Shown piece by piece: positions 1 through 7,940 of a DNA stretch of 32,986 nt (positions within the stretch are counted from its first letter, which is position 1; each line of letters starts with the position of its first letter). This DNA comes from Bacteroidales bacterium (GTDB lineage Bacteria > Bacteroidota > Bacteroidia > Bacteroidales > VadinHA17), in the NCBI GenBank assembly GCA_020201035.1, contig JAIVHO010000005.1, positions 1-32,986 of the forward strand, written 5' to 3'. The position numbers were made by a program, and so were the translations under genes. Under the pieces are notes generated by a model. The model was not told the origin of the DNA and made no database searches. It saw nothing but the letters and a program-made list of their open reading frames with translations.

Positions 1-10
1 GCACACAATC

Positions 11-122
11 TTAAGGTGGCTATAGCAACGGGGTTCCACCTCTTCCCATACCGAACAGAGAAGTTAAGCCCGTTAGCGCCGATGGTACTGCGTAAAAGTG
101 GGAGAGTAGGTCGCCGCCGACT
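11..122 (+). rRNA. rrf: 5S ribosomal RNA
   Basis: The stretch has the conserved 5S core, including the CCGAACAGAGAAGTTAAGCC block at 55-74 and the GATGGTACTGCG block at 81-92. Its ends (GGTGGC near 15-20 and GCCGCC near 113-118) can pair as helix I. It is about 112 nt, normal for 5S. The 16S and 23S genes would lie upstream, outside the window. Ends are accurate to a few bases only. A 65-residue ORF across this RNA is not a gene. Confidence 0.95.
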
Positions 123-133
123 TTATAAATCAG

Positions 134-167
134 AAGCCTTCCGGGAAACCGGAGGGCTTTTTTTTGT
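134..167 (+). terminator. Intrinsic terminator of the rRNA operon
   Basis: AGCCTTCCGG and CCGGAGGGCT form a GC-rich stem around a GAAA loop and are followed by a run of eight or more T. It lies just after the 5S rRNA and is the natural end of the rRNA transcript. Confidence 0.9.
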
Positions 168-239
168 CCGAGATACGCCTTTTTTTACTCCGTTTCCGGA
201 ACCGCAATCATAATCAAACTTTAGAGGTTCTTTTATTGT

Positions 240-247
240 TATATTTG
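240..247 (+). promoter_or_regulatory. Possible Bacteroidota -7 box for the Crp/Fnr gene
   Basis: TATATTTG matches the TAnnTTTG -7 consensus of Bacteroidota and sits 15 bp before the ATG at 263. No good TTTG -33 box is seen about 20 bp upstream, so only half of the promoter is supported. Confidence 0.35.
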
Positions 248-262
248 TCTTAAAGAATAACT

Positions 263-931
263 ATGTTCCACGGACTGGCACAATGCGAAATATTCAGGGG
301 AATAAACCCCTCAGAGCTTGAGACCCTGTTATCTGTTATTAATTACCAGGTTAAGCGTTTCTCAAGGGATGATCTTATTGCACTTGCCGGTGACCGTATC
401 AACTCTTTACAGATAGTTGCTGAAGGCAGTGTAAAGGGGGAAATGATTGACTTTACAGGTAAAACAATAAAGATTGAGGATATTGAAGCACCCCGTCCGC
501 TTGCACCAGCATTCCTTTTTGGTGAAAATAACAGCTATCCGGTAAATATTGTGGCCAATAACAATGTCACAATAGTAACTATCCCGAAAAAGGAATTTGT
601 ACGAATGCTTATCCTTTCGGAAAAACTGCTTCATAACTACCTCGATATAATAAGCAGCCGGGCACAGTTTCTGTCGGCCCGACTCAAATTTCTTTCTTTT
701 CAGTCAATTAAGGGCAAGATTGCCCATTACCTTCTTTCGAAGTCATCGCAGAACAGGAGCGGTAATCTTGAGCTTGATAAATCCCAGTCTGAACTGGCTG
801 AGCTCTTTGGAGTAACACGTCCCTCACTGGCACGGGCTGTAAGAGAACTTGACCGCGACGGCATAATCAGGGCAAAAGGGAGAAAGGTAACAATCCTTAA
901 CCCCGCCAGACTATCCGCTTTTCTCAAATAG
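263..931 (+). CDS. Crp/Fnr-family transcriptional regulator
   Basis: This 222-residue protein has the Crp/Fnr architecture. An N-terminal cyclic-nucleotide-binding-like beta barrel spans roughly residues 10-125, followed by a long dimerisation helix and a C-terminal winged helix-turn-helix at about 150-215. The recognition helix lies in SELAELFGVTRPSLARAVREL. The length is typical of the family. No Cys cluster that would bind an Fe-S centre is visible, so an Fnr-type oxygen sensor is unlikely; the ligand is unknown. The gene follows the rRNA operon and precedes a ThDP enzyme by about 200 bp. Whether it controls that gene cannot be told from sequence. The family assignment is firm and the regulon is unknown. 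Confidence 0.9.
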   Translation: MFHGLAQCEIFRGINPSELETLLSVINYQVKRFSRDDLIALAGDRINSLQIVAEGSVKGEMIDFTGKTIKIEDIEAPRPLAPAFLFGENNSYPVNIVANNNVTIVTIPKKEFVRMLILSEKLLHNYLDIISSRAQFLSARLKFLSFQSIKGKIAHYLLSKSSQNRSGNLELDKSQSELAELFGVTRPSLARAVRELDRDGIIRAKGRKVTILNPARLSAFLK

Positions 932-1127
932 TATATCTTAAAATATTTCCCCGGTATCCACATCAACCCCGGATGATCCTGCTAAAACCTCAGTTTCCGG
1001 TCAGGATAATCTATGTTCCAAAGCTATAAAGAGTTGTAACAAAGGAGACCGGATCCTCATTGTCAGCTTTTAAATGACATATTTATCGGTTTATTCACGT
1101 AAAAAATATTAGCTTAGTAGCTTACAC

Positions 1128-2729
1128 TTGGAAAATATGACTGTAGCTCAATTCCTTGCAACGGAACTCCACCGGAGAGGAGTACGATACGTTTTTGGTA
1201 TTCCGGGCGGACCCTCAATACCATATCTTGACGAATTTAAACGGGTAGGTATAGAGTTTATTCTTACATCCTCAGAGACTGCTGCCGGAGTAATGGCTGA
1301 TGTAACAGGCAGACTCACAGGGATTCCGGGAGTGTGTCATGCTACCTACGGCCCCGGTGCCACCAATCTGGCTACAGGTGTAGGCGGAGCACTACTTGAC
1401 CGTTCACCAATGATAGCACTGACAACAGAGGTGCCTGTTAAAATGAGGCAGCGTACAATCCAGATGAATATTGATCACCAGATGCTTTTTGAACCTGTTA
1501 CAAAGGCAACAAGTGTAATGCATCGTAAAAATGCAGGTGATATTATCAATGATGCGTTTGATCTGGCACTAGCTGAACAGCCGGGTCCGGTACATATTGG
1601 TCTGCCTGATGATATATCGGCCAAACAGGTATCCTCAGGAGTAATTAATTATGATACCGAAGAGTGGGACCAGGAGACGAACTTTGACAGTGAAACGGCA
1701 ACTCTGCTGGAGTATTCCAGAAAACCGCTGCTTGTTGCCGGTCTCTCAGCGGCCCGCAATAATTGCGGTGCTGAGATAGAACTGTTTCTTAAAGATAATC
1801 CGATGCCTGTGATAATCACACCCATGGCAAAAGGATTGATCAGTGAGGATAATCCCTGCTTTGCCGGCGTATTCTTTCATGCCCTCAGTGACAGGCTGAA
1901 GCCGCTTATTGAAGAGTGTGATCTGGTCATCTCACTGGGATATGATCCGGTAGAGTACAATTATGAAAAGTGGCTGCCTGATGTTCCGCTTATTCATATC
2001 AATACAACAATTTCTGATATGCCTGCAGGATTGATGGTAAAGCAGATAAAAGGAAGTCTTGCCGGAATACCGGAGATTATCTCTACGATGCTTCCTGAAA
2101 CCCTGGAATGGGATATGACAATGGTGAAAACGGTGCGAAACGAGATAACCAGGCCTCTCCGTAAAAGATACACCTCCTTTTCTCCTGTAACACTGCTGAA
2201 GACATTGAGAAACTTCCTTCCCCCTGAAGGAATACTGACCCTTGATGTAGGATCGCATATCCATCTTTTCGGTCAGCTATGGAGGGCCCCCGCCACAGGT
2301 AAATTACTAATGACAAACGGCTGGTCATCAATGGGATTCAGTATCCCCGCCGGAATAGCTGCCAAACTTAATTTTCCTGAGCTGCCTGTGGTTTCAGTAA
2401 CCGGCGACGGAGGTTTTCTTATGGTTGCCGGAGAGATAATGACCGCCAGACGGTACGGCATCAGGATCATAATTATTGTACTTACCGACGGCGAGATGAA
2501 CCTGATAAAACTAAAGCAGCAGCAAAGAAATGTTGAGTCTTACGGCGTTGATCTGTTTGAGGGTGACCTGTTCGGTGCAGATACTTTTCTTGGTGTTCCT
2601 GTTTTAAGGGCTACCGATAATAAATCTTTTATTAAAGCACTAAAAAAGGCTTCCGGCATTGAGGGGCCGGTAATCATTGATGCTGCAATAGATAAATCAG
2701 CCTACGCTGACACTATCGTGGTTAGTTGA
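1128..2729 (+). CDS. Thiamine-diphosphate-dependent enzyme, acetolactate synthase-like
   Basis: The protein (533 residues from the TTG at 1128; an ATG three codons on at 1137 is equally plausible) has the three domains of the ThDP decarboxylase/synthase family. The N-terminal Pyr domain carries GIPGGPS and the catalytic Glu at about residue 50 (SSETAAG), with the YGPGATN signature of acetolactate-synthase-like enzymes. A central domain spans about 190-320. The C-terminal PP domain has the ThDP/Mg motif beginning GDGGF at about 426 and closing at DGEMN. It is shorter than the usual catalytic subunit IlvB (about 560-590) and has no adjacent small subunit or other ilv gene. It could therefore be a biosynthetic acetolactate synthase, a catabolic form, or another member such as a benzoylformate decarboxylase-like or sulfoacetaldehyde-type enzyme. 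The substrate is not determined. Confidence 0.85.
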   Translation: MENMTVAQFLATELHRRGVRYVFGIPGGPSIPYLDEFKRVGIEFILTSSETAAGVMADVTGRLTGIPGVCHATYGPGATNLATGVGGALLDRSPMIALTTEVPVKMRQRTIQMNIDHQMLFEPVTKATSVMHRKNAGDIINDAFDLALAEQPGPVHIGLPDDISAKQVSSGVINYDTEEWDQETNFDSETATLLEYSRKPLLVAGLSAARNNCGAEIELFLKDNPMPVIITPMAKGLISEDNPCFAGVFFHALSDRLKPLIEECDLVISLGYDPVEYNYEKWLPDVPLIHINTTISDMPAGLMVKQIKGSLAGIPEIISTMLPETLEWDMTMVKTVRNEITRPLRKRYTSFSPVTLLKTLRNFLPPEGILTLDVGSHIHLFGQLWRAPATGKLLMTNGWSSMGFSIPAGIAAKLNFPELPVVSVTGDGGFLMVAGEIMTARRYGIRIIIIVLTDGEMNLIKLKQQQRNVESYGVDLFEGDLFGADTFLGVPVLRATDNKSFIKALKKASGIEGPVIIDAAIDKSAYADTIVVS

Positions 2730-2748
2730 TAAGTCTGATTTGCCGGTC

Positions 2749-3354
2749 TCAGCCCCTGGTTCCCGATTTTTTGGCAGCAGGCTCCTTCTTAGCAGCAGTT
2801 GTACTCTTTTTCGAAGCCGGTTTCTTCTTAGCAGCAGTCCCTGACTTTTTTTCGGCTTCATCTGCAGCTTTCCCTTCAGCTTTTCCTACAGCTTTTCCAG
2901 CAGATTTCTCTTCAGTTTTTCCTTTAGTTTTCTCTTCATCTATCTCTTTAGCTTTCCCTTCAGTTTTCTCTTTAGCTTTCCCTTCAGTTTTCTCTTCAGC
3001 TTTCTCTTCAGCTTTCCCTTTAGGTTTCTCTTCAGCTTTCCCTTTAGGTTTCTCTTCAGAACCCTCTTTTTTATTCACTTCAGTTTGGGTTGCCTCAATA
3101 GTATCTTCCTTTGAATCTGCGCTTTTGGGTTTGGCAGATGCTCGTGGGGCACTTTTCTCCCTGGTTTCACTCTTTCCGGCAGCAGGAATCGGTTTCGAGG
3201 TTACCTTTTCATCACTCTTCTTTTCAGGTTTGACTGATCTGGCAGGGGAGGAGACGGATGATCCGGCTGCTGATTTCTTCTTTCTGCGGCGTAGTACACC
3301 AAATGATCCTCTGGTAATTTTGCCTCTTCTTGTTTTTTTGTCACCTTTTCCCAT
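2749..3354 (-). CDS. Ribosomal protein Thx with long Lys/Glu/Ala-rich tail
   Basis: The first ~28 residues (MGKGDKKTRRGKITRGSFG followed by RRRKKK) match bacterial small-subunit protein Thx (bTHX), a very short, highly basic peptide that binds 16S rRNA in the 30S head. In known members the protein ends about there. Here it continues to 201 residues. A Ser/Pro/Lys linker is followed by repeats of the form EEKPKGKA, EEKTEGKA and AKEKTEGK (about 100-165), and then by an Ala/Lys end (AAKKKPASKK, TAAKKEPAAKK) like histone-H1-like or Hc1-type DNA-binding tails. No globular domain is visible in the tail. The gene converges on the ThDP-enzyme gene, with 19 bp between the stop codons. The recognisable Thx start decides the strand; the opposite strand is also open because of repeat composition. 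The Thx call is firm; the tail's function is unknown. Confidence 0.8.
   Translation of the reverse strand: MGKGDKKTRRGKITRGSFGVLRRRKKKSAAGSSVSSPARSVKPEKKSDEKVTSKPIPAAGKSETREKSAPRASAKPKSADSKEDTIEATQTEVNKKEGSEEKPKGKAEEKPKGKAEEKAEEKTEGKAKEKTEGKAKEIDEEKTKGKTEEKSAGKAVGKAEGKAADEAEKKSGTAAKKKPASKKSTTAAKKEPAAKKSGTRG
2863..3058 (-). repeat. 12/24-bp tandem repeats inside the Thx tail
   Basis: Imperfect 12-bp units (coding GKAEEK-like tetrapeptides) are arrayed here. Two pairs of 24-bp copies are clear: GCTTTCCCTTTAGG-type units at 3011-3034 and 3035-3058 are identical on the plus strand, and GCTTTCCCTTCAG-type units at 2951-2974 and 2975-2998 are nearly so. All period lengths are multiples of 3, so copy number can change without breaking the frame. 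Confidence 0.8.
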
Positions 3355-3629
3355 AATAGTAGAAGTTTTGTTTCACATCGTTTAAGTCTGTTTCGCTCTC
3401 CTTATCCCTTCTGAAAAATCCTGAAAAGTGGTTATAAACCATCACGATTCTCAAAGTTAATAAAAAACTTTACTTTTATTATTACCTGACTCCATATACC
3501 TTTGAACATTCGGTCGGGATTAGTACTTTTTGCATTGCTCATGGATATATTAGCCGACCAGGGTGTTTCTATGTTTAAATATAAAGGCTGTAAAGAACTT
3601 TAATCCTTATTTTAAGTTTTTATCAGGAT

Positions 3630-3726
3630 CCATAGCAGATTATAGTGACAGGAATAGTGACAGGAATAGTAATAGGAATAGTGACAGGAACCATAGCAGA
3701 TAATAGTGGCAGGAATAGTAAAAGAT
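3630..3726. repeat. 12-bp minisatellite upstream of kynU, in a 407-bp gap
   Basis: Four consecutive 12-bp units of consensus ATAGTGACAGGA lie at 3642-3689, and two more, diverged, at 3703-3726. A longer unit starting CCATAGCAGAT occurs twice (3630-3657 and 3691-3718). The array lies 36-130 bp before the kynU start. The rest of the gap (3355-3629) is AT-rich and shows no ORF, RNA gene or clear promoter to my eye. Confidence 0.8.
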
Positions 3727-3761
3727 AATTATAAACAGAAGATATATAAAAGAGAAAACTG

Positions 3762-5045
3762 ATGGATGCAACGGAAAGATGGCTGAAAAGGGCTCAAGAG
3801 CTTGACCGTAGTGACCCCCTGGCTGTATTCAGGGAGCGGTTTGTCAAAAAAGAGGAGAATCTAATATACCTCGATGGCAACTCCCTGGGGATGTTAAACC
3901 GGGAGTCCGAAAAGGCAGTATCAGCGGCCCTCTCAGAGGAATGGGGAGGCAGGCTGATCAGGGGATGGAACGACGGGTGGTGGGAGATGCCTTCCAGGGT
4001 GGCTTCAAAGATTGCTATGATAACCGGATGCCGGAGTGATGAGATTGCAGTCTGCGATTCCACCTCGGTAAACCTCTTTAAGCTGCTGTCGGCTTCCCTC
4101 AGATTGCAGAAAGGACGCAAAAAGGTAGTAAGTGATACCCTTAATTTTCCTTCGGATATATATATTGCTGAAGGAGCTATTCATAATGCGGGACTGGGTC
4201 ACCGGTTGTGTCTGGCTGAGAGCGAAAACTCAATTGATATACCTTTTAGCCGGCTGGAGGCACTGATAGACGAAGATACTGCCGTTGTGGTTCTCTCTCT
4301 GGTGCAATTCAAAAGCGGTTTTATGTATGATATGGCAAGGGTGAACAGACTTGCACATGAAAAGGGCGCCCTGGTGATATGGGATCTTAGTCATGCAACG
4401 GGTGCTGTGGAGATTGATCTTAATGCAACGGGCAGTGACATGGCCATTGGTTGTACATACAAATACCTGAACGGAGGTCCGGGCAGTCCGGCATTCCTCT
4501 TTGTCAGAAAAGAGATGCGGGAGGAGCTGATATCACCACTCTGGGGCTGGCTGGGTGAGTATGATCCGTTCTCATTTGCGCGGAGCTACAGGCCGGCAGA
4601 GGGCGCAACCCGCTATATGACAGGTTCTCCTCCGGTTCTATCAATGGCATCGCTTGAACCATCCCTTGATATAATTTTAGAGGCTGGTATGCCTGCTATC
4701 CGGAAGAAAAGCGTTGCCATGACACAGATGATAACGGAGATATGGAAGGATATCCTCGCTACACGCGGATTTACGGTTGGATCACCCTCTGATCCCGGAA
4801 TGAGAGGCTCCCATATGGCACTCAGGCACAGTGAAGGATTCAGGATATGCAGGGCCCTGATATCAGATGATGAAGGAGAGTATGTTATTATACCCGATTT
4901 CAGGCCTCCTGATATTATCAGACTGGGATTTGCTCCTCTTTATAATAGTTTTACCGATATTGCAGTTGCGGCGACTGAACTCGACCGGATAGTCAGGGAT
5001 AAAGTATATGAACTGTTCAGTTCAGAGAAGGAGAAGGTAACATAA
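3762..5045 (+). CDS. kynU: Kynureninase
   Basis: The enzyme cleaves kynurenine or 3-hydroxykynurenine to anthranilate or 3-hydroxyanthranilate plus alanine. It is a cytosolic, PLP-dependent enzyme of aminotransferase fold type I. The 427-residue length is normal. Family signatures are clear: YLDGNSLG near residue 36, GWNDGWW near 68, WDLSHATGA at about 207 (Asp208 and His211 region contacting PLP), and CTYKYLNGGPG at 231-241 with the PLP-binding Lys at about 234. No other kynurenine-pathway or NAD-synthesis gene is adjacent, so anthranilate salvage versus NAD synthesis cannot be decided. The ATG at 3762 gives a start in register with the family N-terminus. A 12-bp repeat array lies just upstream and may affect the leader. 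I am confident in the identity. Confidence 0.95.
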   Translation: MDATERWLKRAQELDRSDPLAVFRERFVKKEENLIYLDGNSLGMLNRESEKAVSAALSEEWGGRLIRGWNDGWWEMPSRVASKIAMITGCRSDEIAVCDSTSVNLFKLLSASLRLQKGRKKVVSDTLNFPSDIYIAEGAIHNAGLGHRLCLAESENSIDIPFSRLEALIDEDTAVVVLSLVQFKSGFMYDMARVNRLAHEKGALVIWDLSHATGAVEIDLNATGSDMAIGCTYKYLNGGPGSPAFLFVRKEMREELISPLWGWLGEYDPFSFARSYRPAEGATRYMTGSPPVLSMASLEPSLDIILEAGMPAIRKKSVAMTQMITEIWKDILATRGFTVGSPSDPGMRGSHMALRHSEGFRICRALISDDEGEYVIIPDFRPPDIIRLGFAPLYNSFTDIAVAATELDRIVRDKVYELFSSEKEKVT

Positions 5046-5172
5046 TGCGACCGATGGCATGGCGATTATATGTTGAACCCTGGCAATGATATGTTGTTTG
5101 ATTTGACTGACCGGGAGCAGGGAAGCAATAAGTTGTAGATCTGACTAACCAGCAGACAATAACTGATCTTTA

Positions 5173-6807
5173 ATGAAGAATCTGATACAGGTATATACAG
5201 AGCAACAGACTCCCCGTTTAATCTATTCACTTAACCTGGTGATAAGAAACATTTTGAATGCGGATTATCTGATTACCGATAAGCCGGATCCTGACCTGCC
5301 ACTGATTAACTATTCAGAAAACAAATCGGTGGGCGGCGTATTTATACAACCTGAGCCACTGCTGTTTGAAACGGGGATCAGGAAACAGGATATATGGATA
5401 TCTCATATCGATAAGCTGCCACTCTTTTTCCAGGAACCACCTGAGGCAGTATTTCCTCTTGATATATTTGCATTTGCTTTTTTTCAGGCCTCACGTTATG
5501 AGGAGTATCTTCATTTCTATCCTGATGAGCACGGCAGATTTGCCGCGGAGCTGAGTATGGCCTACAGACATAACTTCCTGAATACTCCCATAGTTGATAT
5601 CTGGACTTTAAAACTGGCACATACACTGGTAATAATCTATCCGGGACTTGACCTCAGGAAGAGGAAGTTTACATCACAGCTGACGGTGGATATTGACCAG
5701 CCCTTCGCATACAGGTCGAAGGGATTATTAAGGAATGCGGGCGGACTGATACTGGATATACTGAAAAAGCGCGACCCCTGGCTGCGATTGAGGTGTGTCA
5801 GCCGCAGGACACGGGATCCCTATGATACATTTGATTATATAATAGAGCAAGCCAGATCTGCCGGGATTGATATCACCTGGTTTGTTTCTGCAGGCATAAG
5901 GTCTAAATTTGACCTGAACCCTGATCCACGGTCGGGTTGTTACCGGCGACTGATCAAAAAGCTGGCAACTTCAGGGAGCGTGGGCCTGCATCCATCATGG
6001 CTCTCGTCACAGGAAATTCTGAGGAACGCTGCGGAAGAGAGGAATGCTGCGGAAGAGAGGAACGCTGCGGAAGAGAGAAACGCTGCAGAAGAGAGAAACG
6101 CCTCAGAAGAGAGGAACGCCGCGGAAGAGAGAAACGCTGCAGAAGAGAGAAACGCCTCAGAAGAGAGGAACGCCGCGGAAGAGATTAAATCAGCTGGAAA
6201 AACGATGGATGGTAATCAGGAAGGGGCTGAAAACAGAGTCTCTGCTGAAGCCAGAGAAACCGGTGAAGCCGGATTAAACGAAGAAACCAGATCAGCGGAA
6301 GAGATAGGATCAGCCGGCAAAAGCAAGCCGTCTGATGAAAAGAAGCCATACGGCGAAAGCAGGATGACTGCTGAAAAGCTGGCAGTTGAGGAGGTTGCAG
6401 GTATTTCCATTGACAGTTCACGACAACACTATCTGGTGCTTCGTTTCCCGGAAACCTACCGGGCCCTCGCCGGGAGAGGAATCACCATAGATCATACCAT
6501 GGGGTTCCTGCGTGAACCGGGCTTCAGGGCGGGCATTGCCAGACCTTATCAATTCTATGATCTGGAGTCGGAACGGGAGACGGAAATGCTTATAGTGCCA
6601 TTTCAGTATATGGATGGAACCTTTCAGCAGTATAAGAGACTAACACCTGATGAGGCAATAAAAGAAATAGAGAAGCTGGCCGCTGTAACCAGGGAGGTTG
6701 GAGGCCATTTTGTAAGTGTATGGCATAATACATCCCTTACTGAAAGTGATGGATGGGAAGGCTGGCGGAGGGTGTTTGAATATTCTCTTACCCTCCGGAA
6801 ACTGTGA
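5173..6807 (+). CDS. Polysaccharide deacetylase-like protein with in-frame repeat insertion
   Basis: The 544-residue protein resembles the Bacteroidota proteins with an N-terminal ~130-residue domain followed by a NodB-like polysaccharide deacetylase fold. TVDIDQPFAY (about 175) carries the metal-site-type Asp pair and VGLHPSW (about 272) the His motif. SRQHYL (about 415) and FRAGIARPYQFYDL (about 450) are other conserved-looking blocks. The catalytic fold is split by about 130 residues of low-complexity sequence: nine RNAAEE/RNASEE hexapeptides at 284-337, then an acidic Glu/Ala/Lys/Ser linker to about 405. No signal peptide is visible, so it is likely cytosolic. It overlaps the next gene by 4 bp, so the two are probably co-translated. 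The role is inferred to be envelope polysaccharide modification; the substrate is unknown. Confidence 0.75.
   Translation: MKNLIQVYTEQQTPRLIYSLNLVIRNILNADYLITDKPDPDLPLINYSENKSVGGVFIQPEPLLFETGIRKQDIWISHIDKLPLFFQEPPEAVFPLDIFAFAFFQASRYEEYLHFYPDEHGRFAAELSMAYRHNFLNTPIVDIWTLKLAHTLVIIYPGLDLRKRKFTSQLTVDIDQPFAYRSKGLLRNAGGLILDILKKRDPWLRLRCVSRRTRDPYDTFDYIIEQARSAGIDITWFVSAGIRSKFDLNPDPRSGCYRRLIKKLATSGSVGLHPSWLSSQEILRNAAEERNAAEERNAAEERNAAEERNASEERNAAEERNAAEERNASEERNAAEEIKSAGKTMDGNQEGAENRVSAEARETGEAGLNEETRSAEEIGSAGKSKPSDEKKPYGESRMTAEKLAVEEVAGISIDSSRQHYLVLRFPETYRALAGRGITIDHTMGFLREPGFRAGIARPYQFYDLESERETEMLIVPFQYMDGTFQQYKRLTPDEAIKEIEKLAAVTREVGGHFVSVWHNTSLTESDGWEGWRRVFEYSLTLRKL
6022..6183 (+). repeat. Nine 18-bp coding repeats (RNAAEE)
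   Basis: Nine contiguous 18-bp units of consensus AGGAACGCTGCGGAAGAG run without gaps. Units 4-6 (6076-6129) and 7-9 (6130-6183) are identical 54-bp blocks, which indicates a recent higher-order duplication. The array encodes RNA[AS]EE in the deacetylase frame. Because the unit has no stop in any forward frame, other frames stay open as well and produce spurious ORFs. Confidence 0.95.
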
Positions 6808-7712
6808 TTGGGCTTCTTAATAACAGTGAAATTGACAGGACTGAGTGGGACGCCTGTATGGACGAGGCCGACAGCTCTTTTCTCTACGGCAGATCATGGT
6901 TTCTGGATCTGATAGCCCCGGGATGGTGTGCAATAGCGGATGGGGGGTACCAGACTGTTATGGCTCTTCCATCAGGTAGAAAGTACGGCATCCGTTATCT
7001 TTTTACTCCTCCCTTTATGCAGAAGACAGGACTCTTTTCCCGTAATAGTGAAAATGAACCTGCTGTGGCAGAATTACTTAAATACCTGTCGGAGCAATAC
7101 CGTTATATCGATCTCTCCCTTGCATCAAATCCCGGGAATCTGCCGGGCAGAATAACTGAACGGGATAACTATATTCTGCCTCTAAACGACAGCTACAGGG
7201 TGCTGAGGGAAAACTATACATCAGCATGCCGGCGTAATATGAGGATTGCCGGTACCGGACGCGCTGCCATAACCACAGAGATTAACCCCCAGGAGGCCAT
7301 AGCCCTCTTCAGAAAAGGCCCCGGGAGTAGGGTCAGGGGAATAGCTGAACAGGATTACTCAGACCTTGAGAAGGTGATGCATCACTCAATTGCCTCGGGA
7401 GAGGGCAGGATCCTGGGATTCAGATCGGAAGAGGGACTTTTTTACTCAATTTTCTACATAGTTACAGGCCGGCGGATAACACTGCTCTTTACCTCTACTT
7501 CTGAGGAGAGCCGTAACAGGAAAGCAGGGTATGTGATGATTGATTATCTGATCAGGGAGTTTGCCGGAACCGGAATGGTAATTGATTTTGCCGGTTCATC
7601 CGTTTATGGAGTAGCACAGTTTATTTCATCATTCGGCGCCGTAAGAGCCCCCTACTACAGATATCTGCTAAACAGACTGCCCTGGCCTGTGAGTCTCTTC
7701 AAAGAGGGCTGA
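6804..7712 (+). CDS. FemAB/GNAT-like acyltransferase protein
   Basis: This 302-residue protein starts at a GTG whose bases overlap the stop of the deacetylase-like gene (GTGA, 4-bp overlap), which indicates translational coupling. The N-terminal half is poorly conserved to my eye. The C-terminal half (about 150-300) has the look of a FemAB-like GNAT domain: a strand-rich region reading FYSIFYIVTGRR, then a helix with GYVMIDYLI, then VIDFAGSS followed by VAQF and FGA. This is the usual order of the acyl-donor binding segment in Bacteroidota members of this group. FemAB-type enzymes transfer aminoacyl groups and GNATs transfer acyl groups; neither donor nor acceptor can be read here. Pairing with a deacetylase-like gene suggests remodelling of an envelope glycan, which is inference. 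Confidence 0.6.
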   Translation: MIGLLNNSEIDRTEWDACMDEADSSFLYGRSWFLDLIAPGWCAIADGGYQTVMALPSGRKYGIRYLFTPPFMQKTGLFSRNSENEPAVAELLKYLSEQYRYIDLSLASNPGNLPGRITERDNYILPLNDSYRVLRENYTSACRRNMRIAGTGRAAITTEINPQEAIALFRKGPGSRVRGIAEQDYSDLEKVMHHSIASGEGRILGFRSEEGLFYSIFYIVTGRRITLLFTSTSEESRNRKAGYVMIDYLIREFAGTGMVIDFAGSSVYGVAQFISSFGAVRAPYYRYLLNRLPWPVSLFKEG

Positions 7713-7880
7713 TGCATACAGTCAGCCCTGATTAATAATTGTATCTGCCGGGATGGCACCCCAAATTTATGATAGCCGGATCAGAAGAAAAGGTGTCTGG
7801 TGTCACATCTTAAGAGCATGTAAAGGGCATTTATACATATTATAACTTTTGTTGACACGCTTTTTGCTTCAGGCAATCAA

Positions 7881-7940
7881 TTAATCAATCAGCTCCAGCT
7901 CCTCGTTATGTTAATCAATCAGCTCCAGCTCCTCGTTATG
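7881..7940 (-). repeat. Perfect 30-bp tandem duplication spanning the ftsE stop codon
   Basis: The 30 bp at 7881-7910 and 7911-7940 are identical. Read on the minus strand, each copy encodes HNEELELID followed by TAA, in the same frame. The first copy ends the FtsE protein and the second lies directly behind the stop codon as an in-frame untranslated echo. Confidence 0.95.

Noticed and set aside
16-213. 65-residue ORF at the window start
   Set aside because: It lies across the 5S rRNA and its terminator.
973-1029. 18-residue ORF rich in Ile/Leu/Val upstream of the acetolactate-synthase-like gene, a possible branched-chain attenuator
   Set aside because: No terminator hairpin with a T-run lies between it and the gene, and no promoter box is seen. 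The Ile/Leu/Val codons are scattered rather than consecutive.
2726-3385. 219-residue forward-strand ORF rich in Phe/Ser/Ala
   Set aside because: It is the antisense of the Thx gene, kept open by the repeat composition. The reverse frame starts with a recognisable Thx sequence.
5937-6277. Two Arg/Glu-rich forward ORFs over the deacetylase repeats
   Set aside because: They are out-of-frame readings of the 18-bp repeat, which has no stop in any forward frame.
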